Shown: piece after piece, positions 9,547 through 16,363 of the stretch
Layout: every line of letters begins with the position of its first letter
How positions within the stretch are numbered: the stretch's first letter is position 1
Source: Nocardia wallacei
GTDB taxonomy: Bacteria; Actinomycetota; Actinomycetes; Mycobacteriales; Mycobacteriaceae
Direction: 5' to 3'
DNA: 64,000 nt
NCBI RefSeq assembly: GCF_014466955.1
Contig: NZ_AP023396.1
Span: forward strand, 3,100,001-3,164,000
The notes under the pieces: model-generated
Databases searched by the model: none
The model's input: only the letters and a program-made list of their open reading frames with translations
What the model was told of the DNA's origin: nothing
Made by a program: the position numbers and the translations under genes

Positions 9547-11094
9547 TCATTGGTGAGCCGCAATGCCCTCGCGGCGCGCGGCCGCCAGGTCGCGGCGGAC
9601 CATGAACTTCTGGATCTTGCCGCTGGCGGTGCGCGGAAAATCCGCGACGACGTGCACTTCCTCCGGCCACTTCTGCTTGGCCGGACCGGCCGCGGCGAAG
9701 TGGGCGCGCAGCTCGTCCAGGGTGGGCGGGGTGCGCCCGGGGAGCAGGCGCAGCACCGCGGCCGTGCGCTCGCCCAGCCGGTCGTCCGGCACGGCCACCG
9801 CGATCGCCTCGGCGACGCCGGGCAGCGTCAGCAGCACCTCCTCGACCTCGAGCGCGCTGATGTTCTCGCCGCCGCGAATGATCATGTCGGATTTGCGATC
9901 GGTGATGGTCAGGTAGCCGTCCGCGTCGAGGACGCCGATATCGCCGGTGTGGTACCAGCCGTCGGCGTCGAAGGCGGCGGCGGTGAGGTCGGGATCGGTG
10001 TAGCCCAGGCAGAGATCCGGTCCGCGACTGAGGATTTCGCCGTCCGCGGCCAGCCGCACCTCGACCCCCGGCAGCGCCCGGCCGTCGGTGAACAGCCGCT
10101 TGTCCTCCGGTGCGGTGTGGTGCGAACCGGTGATCGAGGGATGCTCGGTGCTGCCGTAGGAGCGATAGACCACGATGCCCAGCCGCGACAGCCGGGTGGT
10201 CACCGCCGCCGGGACCGGCGCGCCGCCGAGCCCGGCGTAGCGCAGGTACGGCAGGTGCTCGGGGGTGTAGTCGGGATGGTCGAGCAGACTGGTCAGGTAG
10301 TACGGCACGCCGCCGCCGACGGTCAGCCGATGTGCGGTCATCAGTGCGAGGACCGCGGCCGGATCCCAGACGTCGACGAGGTTGATCGGTACCCGGTCCA
10401 GCACCGGGATCAGCAGCGCGTTGATCATGCCGATGAAGTGGCCGACCGGCGCCGCGGTGAGCTGGTCGCCGCGGTCGGCCGGGTACATCCCCGCCAGCTG
10501 CCGGGTCTCGTAGACCAGCGTGCGGTGAGTGTGCACCACGCCCTTCGGCGCGCGGGTGGTGCCGGAGGTGTAGGCGATCAGCGCGGGATCGGCTGGGGCG
10601 CAGCGCGTTACGCCCGGCATCGGCTCGGGGTCGAGCAGTTGCTCGAAGTCCCGCCCGACCACCGCGACCACCGGAACGCGGTCGCGCAGCTCGGCGCTGT
10701 CGGGCCGGTCGGTGGTCACGAAGACCTGCGGCCGTGCGGCGTCGAGGATGTAGGTGAGTTCCTTGTGCCCGTAGAAGTGCACGATCGGGACCACCACGGC
10801 GCCCAGGAACGCCGACGCCCAGAAGACCGCCGCGGCCTCCATCGAATTGGGCAGCTGGAAGGCGATGGTGTCGCCGGGCGCTACGCCGCGCCGGCGCAGT
10901 CCGGCGGCCAGCCGCCGGGCTACCCGCTCCACCTCGCCGAACGTGCCCGACCACGGCCGCGTCGCCGAGTGGATGCGGAATGCGGTGCCGGGCGCGGCGG
11001 CCAGGCCGGCCGCCAGCAGATCGCCGATCGTCTCGTCGGTCCACCAGCCCTCCGCCCGGTAGCGCCGGACGAGATCGAGGGGGATCGTGCGCAT
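9547..11094 (-). CDS. Acyl-CoA ligase (AMP-forming), second copy
   Basis: A 515-residue ANL ligase. The P-loop motif is YTSGTTRAPKGVV, followed by YRSYGSTEHPSITG, GWYHTGDIGVLD, the hinge ITDRKSDMIIRGGENI, and the catalytic Lys in TASGKIQKF. The start motif differs from short-chain ligases, and the protein resembles cyclohexanecarboxylate/2,3-dihydroxybenzoate-type ligases. It reads divergently from the crotonase gene and shares the composite operator at 11137-11164. It is likely to activate an acid entering the region-1 pathway. The substrate is unknown. Confidence 0.87.
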   Translation of the reverse strand: MRTIPLDLVRRYRAEGWWTDETIGDLLAAGLAAAPGTAFRIHSATRPWSGTFGEVERVARRLAAGLRRRGVAPGDTIAFQLPNSMEAAAVFWASAFLGAVVVPIVHFYGHKELTYILDAARPQVFVTTDRPDSAELRDRVPVVAVVGRDFEQLLDPEPMPGVTRCAPADPALIAYTSGTTRAPKGVVHTHRTLVYETRQLAGMYPADRGDQLTAAPVGHFIGMINALLIPVLDRVPINLVDVWDPAAVLALMTAHRLTVGGGVPYYLTSLLDHPDYTPEHLPYLRYAGLGGAPVPAAVTTRLSRLGIVVYRSYGSTEHPSITGSHHTAPEDKRLFTDGRALPGVEVRLAADGEILSRGPDLCLGYTDPDLTAAAFDADGWYHTGDIGVLDADGYLTITDRKSDMIIRGGENISALEVEEVLLTLPGVAEAIAVAVPDDRLGERTAAVLRLLPGRTPPTLDELRAHFAAAGPAKQKWPEEVHVVADFPRTASGKIQKFMVRRDLAAARREGIAAHQ

Positions 11095-11136
11095 CGTCGA
11101 ACTCCCGTCGGGCCAGGGACGTAACAGCCTTACGCT

Positions 11137-11164
11137 ATTCTCTCAGTAAGAGAATCACATTTCC
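11137..11164. promoter_or_regulatory. Composite operator between divergent ligase and crotonase (site 4)
   Basis: ATTCTC-N7-GAGAAT-N3-ATTTCC, the same arrangement as at 438-466. The inner repeat extends to 7-base perfect arms (ATTCTCT/AGAGAAT). It ends 17 bases before the crotonase ATG and lies 43 bases from the ligase start, so one bound dimer pair could control both directions. Confidence 0.65.
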
Positions 11165-11181
11165 ACAGGGGAGAACAAGAC

Positions 11182-11898
11182 ATGGTAGAGCTCGAGCTGG
11201 ACGACGGTCTGGCGGTGGTGACCATCAATCGCCCGCACGCCCGCAATGCCATCGCCCCCGAGACGATGGATCAGTTGGAGCAGGCGATCGATGCCGCCGC
11301 CGGGGCTCGGGCACTGGCGCTGACCGGGGCGGGTGAGCGTGCCTTCGTCTCCGGCGGCGATCTCAAGGAACTCGCCGCGCTGCGGACCGAGGCGCAGGCG
11401 GCCGAGATGGCCTGGCGGATGCGCGGCGTCTGCGATCGGCTCGCGGCGTTCCCGGGGCCGGTGGTGGCGGCGTTGAACGGGCACGCGCTGGGCGGCGGGG
11501 CGGAGGTCGCGGTGGCCGCCGACATCCGGATCGCGGCCGACGACATCAAGATCGGCTTCAATCAGGTGTCGCTGGCGATCATGCCCGCCTGGGGCGGTGC
11601 CGAGCGGCTGGCCGCGCTGGTCGGCCGCGGCCGCGCGTTGCTGCTCGCGGGTTCCGGGGTGATTCTCGACGCCGCGGCCGCCGAGCGGGCCGGGCTCGTC
11701 GACCGGGTGCTGCCGCGCGCGGAGTTCGACCGGGGCTGGCGCGCGGCCGCGCGCTCGCTGGCGACGGCGCCCGCGGCCGACATCAAGCGCGTGCTGGCGG
11801 GAGCGCCGCCGGCCGAGGCCGTCGCGGCGTTCGCGCGGCTGTGGGTCGCCGAGGAGCACTGGGCGGCGGCGGACCGAGTGATGAACCGCGCCAAGTGA
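11182..11898 (+). CDS. Enoyl-CoA hydratase/isomerase (crotonase) family protein
   Basis: A crotonase-fold protein of 238 residues, slightly short for the family. The oxyanion-hole segments are FVSGGDLKEL and GHALGGGAEVAV. The Glu of GGGAE matches the first catalytic Glu of rat hydratase. The second catalytic position (GQPEILLG in the rat enzyme) reads GFNQVSLA, with Gln in place of Glu, so simple hydration is doubtful and an isomerase or C-C hydrolase role is possible. GGGGAGAACA precedes the ATG. It is regulated with the divergent ligase. The residue alignment is made from memory. Confidence 0.85.
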   Translation: MVELELDDGLAVVTINRPHARNAIAPETMDQLEQAIDAAAGARALALTGAGERAFVSGGDLKELAALRTEAQAAEMAWRMRGVCDRLAAFPGPVVAALNGHALGGGAEVAVAADIRIAADDIKIGFNQVSLAIMPAWGGAERLAALVGRGRALLLAGSGVILDAAAAERAGLVDRVLPRAEFDRGWRAAARSLATAPAADIKRVLAGAPPAEAVAAFARLWVAEEHWAAADRVMNRAK

Positions 11899-11980
11899 TT
11901 TCGTCCCATGAATGCGCGCGCGACAGCATTGTACCGGCTCCCCGGCGCAGTGGTAGATATGTTGCATAATGCCGTTTCAG

Positions 11981-11996
11981 AGTGATGTAGATCACA
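11981..11996. promoter_or_regulatory. CRP/GlxR-type site
   Basis: AGTGA-TGTAGA-TCACA differs at one base from the actinobacterial cAMP-receptor consensus TGTGANNTANNTCACA. It lies in the 368-base gap between the crotonase and the hypothetical gene at 12267, about 35 bases before the GGTAAC operator. No ORF I can support lies in that gap. Confidence 0.5.
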
Positions 11997-12029
11997 TGAT
12001 CGCTCGAGTGAGGTTCCCGTCGCCGTCTG

Positions 12030-12044
12030 GGTAACCGGGTTACC
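12030..12044. promoter_or_regulatory. Operator GGTAAC-N3-GTTACC (copy a)
   Basis: GGTAAC-CGG-GTTACC is a perfect inverted repeat, identical in arms and spacing to those at 13049 and 15411. It lies about 220 bases before the hypothetical gene. The likely binder is the TetR protein encoded at 15448-16134, which has related repeats in its own promoter. Confidence 0.6.
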
Positions 12045-12266
12045 GTGTTGATCGGTAGATCCCCCCGTGGGGCGTCGCGGCACTACGGTCACCGGCCCTG
12101 ACCGCCGTGCGCCCACCGGAGCGACCGTCGGCTCATTCCCGGTAGCCGCCGCCTGGAAAACGGCGGCTCACCGAGCCGGCCGACTGCCGGACGGCGGGGT
12201 GCCCGTACTGTGGCCCGGCCGTTGGACCTGCCGCGATCTTCACATTCGAGAGGCGGGATGAGAACC

Positions 12267-12881
12267 ATGGCTACACGATCCGTCGATCCCATCGAACAAG
12301 GCGTCCGGGCACTGGATTCGGCTGCGCGCCGGCGAGCGCACGCGCGACGGCGGCCCCTGCGCCACAGACTGGCGGTCGTCGCACCGAGTGCCGAGGATGT
12401 CATCCGCCATGTCGGCGGCTGGTTGTTCGACCGGACCTACGCGGGCTGGGAGGTGACCGTGCTGGTCTCCGAGTGCTCGAATGTCCGCCCGCTGGGCATC
12501 CTCGGTGCGGAGGTACTCGAACTCGAACAGTCGCTGGCCGCGCCGTTGCACGACACCTGGCCCAACGCCGTCGCGGTCGCGGCGCAGACTTACCGGGCCG
12601 ACGGCCGCGTCCGGGCCGGTGTGCTGGAATGCCTGGATCGCGGCCTGGTCGAGGTGGCGGTGTGGGGTGACGGGCTGCCCGCGGAACTGGACAACCGGAT
12701 CGCGCCGGTCGAGCATCGGGTGAGTGTGGCGGCCCGCGCGTTCAAAGCTTGTGCGCTGGCCGCGGCGGGTTTCCCGGCGGAACAGGTCGCGGTGACCGAG
12801 GCGTTTCGCACCGGCGAACTGCGGTCGGACCGCAGGCGGGCGGGCGATCTCGTATCGGCGCGGCCCGCCGCCGGGGTCTGA
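12267..12881 (+). CDS. Conserved-type hypothetical protein, 204 residues
   Basis: Not recognised. It is a soluble protein with no membrane segment, a basic N-terminal stretch (AARRRAHARRRPLRHR), then a mixed alpha/beta body: LAVVAPSAEDVIRHVGGWLFDR, WEVTVLVSE, AAQTYRADGRV and VSVAARAFKACALAAAGF. The second ATG is preferred over one nine bases earlier because GAGGCGGG lies at proper distance only from it. The operator at 12030 and a strong terminator behind the gene suggest a single-gene unit under the same TetR regulator as the next P450. Confidence 0.65.
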   Translation: MATRSVDPIEQGVRALDSAARRRAHARRRPLRHRLAVVAPSAEDVIRHVGGWLFDRTYAGWEVTVLVSECSNVRPLGILGAEVLELEQSLAAPLHDTWPNAVAVAAQTYRADGRVRAGVLECLDRGLVEVAVWGDGLPAELDNRIAPVEHRVSVAARAFKACALAAAGFPAEQVAVTEAFRTGELRSDRRRAGDLVSARPAAGV

Positions 12882-12901
12882 TCTCGTCATAGCCGCGCGG
12901 T

Positions 12902-12942
12902 GACGGCGGCGATACCGGATTCCTCCGGTCATCGCCGCCGTC
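12902..12942. terminator. Stem-loop terminator
   Basis: GACGGCGGCGAT pairs perfectly with ATCGCCGCCGTC, and the inner ACCGGA/TCCGGT extends the stem around a four-base loop. It closes the hypothetical gene. There is no U tract, as is usual in this GC range. Confidence 0.65.
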
Positions 12943-13048
12943 GCCGTGTCCGGATGCGGTTCGGACGCCGCCGAAACCTGCCCGCACCTGCTTCCGATGG
13001 CGCCACATAGATGATTGAGCAACTGTGAGAACGGTATTCCCGCTGATC

Positions 13049-13063
13049 GGTAACTGTGTTACC
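13049..13063. promoter_or_regulatory. Operator GGTAAC-N3-GTTACC (copy b), P450 promoter
   Basis: GGTAAC-TGT-GTTACC ends 41 bases before the P450 ATG. Eight bases before it, at 13027-13041, GAGAAC-GGT-ATTCCC comes within one base of the region-1 consensus GAGART-N3-RTTYYC. The P450 may therefore answer to both regulators. Confidence 0.65.
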
Positions 13064-13104
13064 GTCCGTAGTGGTCGCCTCGATCAATGGCAGGAGTTCT
13101 CCGC

Positions 13105-14382
13105 ATGACTGACTTCGATTCGGTGGACTACTTCACCGATCCCTCGCTCGTCCCCGATCCGCACCCGTACTTCGACCATCTGCGGTCGAAATGCCCGGTG
13201 ACGCGGGAATCGCAGCACGGTGTGTACGCGGTGACCGGGTACGAGGAGTCGGTGGAGGTGCTCAAGGACGCCGAGCTGTTCTCGTCGGTGATCGCGGTGG
13301 GCGGCCCATTCCCGCCCCTGCCGTTCGAGGTGGAGGGCGAGGACATCGGCGCCTTGATCGAGCAGCACCGCACCCGGATGCCGATGTTCGAGCACATGGT
13401 CACGATGGACCCGCCGCAGCACACTTATGCGCGCTCGCTGCTGGCCCGGCTGCTGACCCCCGCCCGGCTGAAGGAGAACGAGGATTTCATGTGGCGGCTG
13501 GCGGACCGCCAGCTCGACGAGTTCCTCGAGCAGGGCCGGTGCGAGTTCCTCGCCGAATACGCCAAGCCGTTCTCGCTGCTGGTCGTCGCCGACGTGCTGG
13601 GCGTGCCCGAGGAGGACCATCAGCAGTTCCGCACGGTGCTCGGCGCCGACCGGCCCGGCGCCCGCGTCGGATCCCTCGACGACGAGGTGCTGGTGTCCAA
13701 TCCGCTGGAGTGGCTGGACGACAAGTTCTCCGCGTATATCGGTGAGCGCCGGGAGAATCCGCGCGACGACGTGCTGACCTCGCTGGCGCTGGCGAAATAT
13801 CCGGACGGTTCCACCCCCGAGATCATCGACGTGGTGCGGTCGGCGACGTTCCTGTTCGCCGCCGGGCAGGAGACCACCGCCAAGCTGCTGAGCGCGGCGC
13901 TGCGCGTGCTGGGCGACCACCCCGAGGTGCAGCGGCAGCTGCGCGAGGACCGCAGCCGGATCCCGGCCTTCATCGAGGAGACCCTGCGCATGGACTCGCC
14001 CGTGAAGAGCGGGTTCCGGTTGGCGAAGCGGGCGACGACCATCGGCGACGTCGAGATCCCGGTGGGATCGACGGTGATGTTCTGCCCCGGCGCCGCCAAC
14101 CGCGACCCGCGCCGCTTCGAGCAGCCGCACGAATTCCGCTTGGACCGCAAGAACTTCCGCGAGCACATGGCGTTCGGGCGCGGCGTGCACACCTGCCCCG
14201 GCAGCCCGCTCGCCCGCGCCGAGGGCCGGGTGTCGATCGAGCGGATCCTGGACCGGATGCTCGACATCCGGATCGACGAGCAGCGCCACGGCCCCGCCGA
14301 CGCGCGGCGCTACGACTACGAGCCCACCTACATCCTGCGCGGGCTGTCGAACCTGCACATCACCTTCACGCCCAACCCCTGA
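13105..14382 (+). CDS. Cytochrome P450
   Basis: A 425-residue soluble bacterial P450. The I-helix motif is AGQETTAKL, the K-helix EETLR, and the heme ligand Cys364 lies in FGRGVHTCPGSPLA. The ATG with AGGAG eight bases upstream is preferred to one six codons earlier. The next gene is a mycofactocin-type SDR in the same direction, so the P450 may hydroxylate a substrate whose alcohol is then oxidised. No ferredoxin gene is adjacent. I do not recognise the CYP family. Confidence 0.9.
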   Translation: MTDFDSVDYFTDPSLVPDPHPYFDHLRSKCPVTRESQHGVYAVTGYEESVEVLKDAELFSSVIAVGGPFPPLPFEVEGEDIGALIEQHRTRMPMFEHMVTMDPPQHTYARSLLARLLTPARLKENEDFMWRLADRQLDEFLEQGRCEFLAEYAKPFSLLVVADVLGVPEEDHQQFRTVLGADRPGARVGSLDDEVLVSNPLEWLDDKFSAYIGERRENPRDDVLTSLALAKYPDGSTPEIIDVVRSATFLFAAGQETTAKLLSAALRVLGDHPEVQRQLREDRSRIPAFIEETLRMDSPVKSGFRLAKRATTIGDVEIPVGSTVMFCPGAANRDPRRFEQPHEFRLDRKNFREHMAFGRGVHTCPGSPLARAEGRVSIERILDRMLDIRIDEQRHGPADARRYDYEPTYILRGLSNLHITFTPNP

Positions 14383-14425
14383 GCGGGTCGCCCGCGCGGC
14401 GGCGCACCAACGAAACGAGGTAACC

Positions 14426-15262
14426 ATGACCGGACGGGTCGACGGAAAGGTCGCATTCATCACCGGCGCGGCACGCGGCCAGGGCCGCAGCCACGCCGTG
14501 CGGTTGGCGCAGGAGGGCGCCGACATCATCGCGGTCGACGTCTGTAAACCGGTCAGCGGCACCGACCTGATCCCGGCGTCCACGCCGGAGGATCTGGCCG
14601 AGACCGCCGATCTGGTGAAGGGTCTCGGCCGCCGCATCGTGACGGCCGAGGTGGACGTGCGCGACTACGACGCGCTGAAGTCCGCCGTGGACAGCGGCGT
14701 GGAGCAGCTGGGGCGGCTGGACATCGTCGTGGCCAACGCCGGCATCGGCAACGGCGGCGAGACGCTGGACAAGACCAGTGAACAAGACTGGCAGACGATG
14801 ATCGACATCAACCTGGGCGGTGTCTGGAAGGCGGCGAAAGCCGGTGTGCCACATCTGATCTCGGCCGGGGGCGGCTCGATCATCCTCACCAGTTCGGTGG
14901 GCGGGCTCAAGGCGTACCCGAACACCGGGCACTATGTCGCGGCCAAGCACGGCGTGGTCGGCCTGATGCGCGCGTTCGCGGTCGAGCTGGGCCAGCATTC
15001 CATCCGGGTCAACTCGGTGCATCCGACGAACGTGAACACGCCGATGTTCATGAACGAGGGCACGATGAAGCTGTTCCGGCCGGATCTGGAGAACCCGACC
15101 CAGGAGGACTTCGCCCCGGTGGCGCAGTTCATGCACACGCTCCCGGTCGGCTGGGTGGAGCCGGTCGACATCAGCAACGCGGTGCTGTACCTGGCCTCCG
15201 ACGAGGCGCGCTACGTCACCGGCGTCACGCTGCCGGTCGACGCGGGCAGCATGCTCAAATAG
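14426..15262 (+). CDS. Mycofactocin-type short-chain dehydrogenase
   Basis: A 278-residue SDR with TGAARGQGRSHAVRLAQEGADI at its start and an insertion of about 25 residues after the second strand (CKPVSGTDLIPASTPEDLAE). These two features mark the mycofactocin-dependent SDR subfamily, which keeps its nicotinamide bound and passes electrons to mycofactocin. The catalytic Tyr-Lys lie in HYVAAKHG and the Ser in LTSSVGG. The C-terminal YVTGVTLPVDAG is also typical. It follows the P450 by 43 bases and is closed by a strong terminator. It probably oxidises the alcohol made by the P450. No mycofactocin biosynthesis gene is in the window. Confidence 0.88.
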   Translation: MTGRVDGKVAFITGAARGQGRSHAVRLAQEGADIIAVDVCKPVSGTDLIPASTPEDLAETADLVKGLGRRIVTAEVDVRDYDALKSAVDSGVEQLGRLDIVVANAGIGNGGETLDKTSEQDWQTMIDINLGGVWKAAKAGVPHLISAGGGSIILTSSVGGLKAYPNTGHYVAAKHGVVGLMRAFAVELGQHSIRVNSVHPTNVNTPMFMNEGTMKLFRPDLENPTQEDFAPVAQFMHTLPVGWVEPVDISNAVLYLASDEARYVTGVTLPVDAGSMLK

Positions 15263-15270
15263 CTCGGTCC

Positions 15271-15310
15271 AGCCGTCAGGCCCGCCGGAACTCCGGCGGG
15301 CCTGACGGCT
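15271..15310. terminator. Long perfect stem-loop terminator
   Basis: An 18-19 base-pair stem (AGCCGTCAGGCCCGCCGG with its exact complement) with a loop of two to four bases begins eight bases after the SDR stop. It ends the P450-SDR unit. Confidence 0.85.
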
Positions 15311-15410
15311 GTCGCGTGATCGACGATGTCGGCCCGGCGGGCACCGCGCGGCACCCGCAACCGGTGTCAATCGACCGTGCAGCCCGAGCGGATCCTGCGG
15401 GCGACCACAC

Positions 15411-15425
15411 GGTAACACGGTTACC
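15411..15425. promoter_or_regulatory. Operator GGTAAC-N3-GTTACC (copy c), between gene ends
   Basis: GGTAAC-ACG-GTTACC, a perfect copy of the TetR-type repeat, yet placed between the terminator of the P450-SDR unit and the stop codon of the TetR gene. No promoter-gene pair that would need it is visible here. It may be a remnant, a decoy, or control of an unseen transcript. Confidence 0.5.
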
Positions 15426-15447
15426 GGGCGTCACGACCTGTGAGTGG

Positions 15448-16134
15448 TCACAGCGGTCCGGTGTCCCCGGTGTTGCTCGGACCCGGATCGTAGGGCGAGA
15501 TGAACGACGGCCGCAGGACCAGCGTGGGCGCCTCGCCGGGCTGCGGGCGCTGGGCGCTCGCGGGCGCCGCGAGTGGTTCGTTGTTGGTGGTCAGACGGTA
15601 GACGATGCGCTCGAGCGCCGGCAGGATCTCGGTGATCTCGAGCGACCCGGCGGCGAAGCGGCCGATCAGGGCGTAGGTCATGTTGGTCAGCACCATGCCG
15701 ATGTCGGCCACGTAGTCGGGGTCGATATCGTCGAACAGGGCGCTGGCGGCCGGCAGGATGGCGTCGAAGCCCTGCTCGTCGAGCCGATGGCCGCGCGGAC
15801 CCGACCGCGCCTGGAAGTACGCCTCGAGCATGCGCGGATGATGCTCCCACGGTTCGAATACGCTGCGCAGCAGGCGCACGATGCCGTCGCGCAGGGACTC
15901 GCCCTCGGGCGCCTCGGTCAACATGCCGTAGGTGTTGGTGGCCAGCCACTGTTCCACGGCGGCCAGCATCAGATCGTCGCGAGTCGGGTACAGCTTGTAG
16001 ACCGTCGTCAGCGAAACCCGTGCCCGGCGGGCCACTTCGCGTAACTGGACCGCGTCGTATCCCTCGGTCTCGAGTAGCTCCAGCACGGTCTCGATGATCT
16101 TGGCGGCCGCGTCCTGGTTGCCCGTCCTCTCCAC
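15448..16134 (-). CDS. TetR-family transcriptional regulator
   Basis: A 228-residue protein with an N-terminal TetR helix-turn-helix at about residues 31-56 (LREVARRARVSLTTVYKLYPTRDDLM) and an all-helical ligand domain. The C-terminal 35 residues are Pro-rich and probably disordered. The start is GTG. Its promoter holds two degenerate copies of GGTAAC-N3-GTTACC, which points to autoregulation, and perfect copies lie before the P450 and the hypothetical gene. I infer that it represses these until a steroid or terpene-like ligand binds. The overall look recalls KstR-type regulators, but the DNA motif differs from the KstR box. Confidence 0.88.
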   Translation of the reverse strand: MERTGNQDAAAKIIETVLELLETEGYDAVQLREVARRARVSLTTVYKLYPTRDDLMLAAVEQWLATNTYGMLTEAPEGESLRDGIVRLLRSVFEPWEHHPRMLEAYFQARSGPRGHRLDEQGFDAILPAASALFDDIDPDYVADIGMVLTNMTYALIGRFAAGSLEITEILPALERIVYRLTTNNEPLAAPASAQRPQPGEAPTLVLRPSFISPYDPGPSNTGDTGPL

Positions 16135-16142
16135 GCGTCAAC

Positions 16143-16174
16143 AGTAACGCAGTTATTTCAGTAACTTGATTACT
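16143..16174. promoter_or_regulatory. Two degenerate GTAAC-type operators in front of the TetR gene
   Basis: AGTAAC-GCA-GTTATT (16143-16157) and AGTAAC-TTG-ATTACT (16160-16174) lie 17 bases centre to centre, starting nine bases before the TetR start codon. They keep the arm length and 3-base spacing of the perfect copies. The weaker match suits an autoregulated promoter. Confidence 0.55.
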
Positions 16175-16192
16175 CGGGTTGCCCCGAACCTA

Positions 16193-16220
16193 TTGACAGT
16201 CTTGATCTACGGTGTCTAAA
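16193..16220 (+). promoter_or_regulatory. Promoter of the cholesterol oxidase gene
   Basis: TTGACA at 16193-16198, a 16-base spacer, and TCTAAA at 16215-16220. It faces the oxidase gene and would give a leader of about 135 bases. The TetR sites lie 20-50 bases upstream, so the oxidase might also respond to that regulator. Confidence 0.5.
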
Positions 16221-16363
16221 TTTCGAATACCGCCCCGGGACCAGGGTTTTCAGCGCGCAGTCGCCGAGTAGGTCCCCCCGCTGGCCGGTGCCGTCCGGCC
16301 GTGAGCGCGATGTCCCGGCGTCATCCGCGTGGGGCGTATCCGTCTGCGTTCTGGAGGTCGTTC

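Noticed and set aside
15448-16134. The TetR gene as KstR itself
   Set aside because: The helix-turn-helix recalls KstR, but the associated repeats (GGTAAC-N3-GTTACC) differ from the KstR box, and the C-terminal domain does not match KstR from memory.
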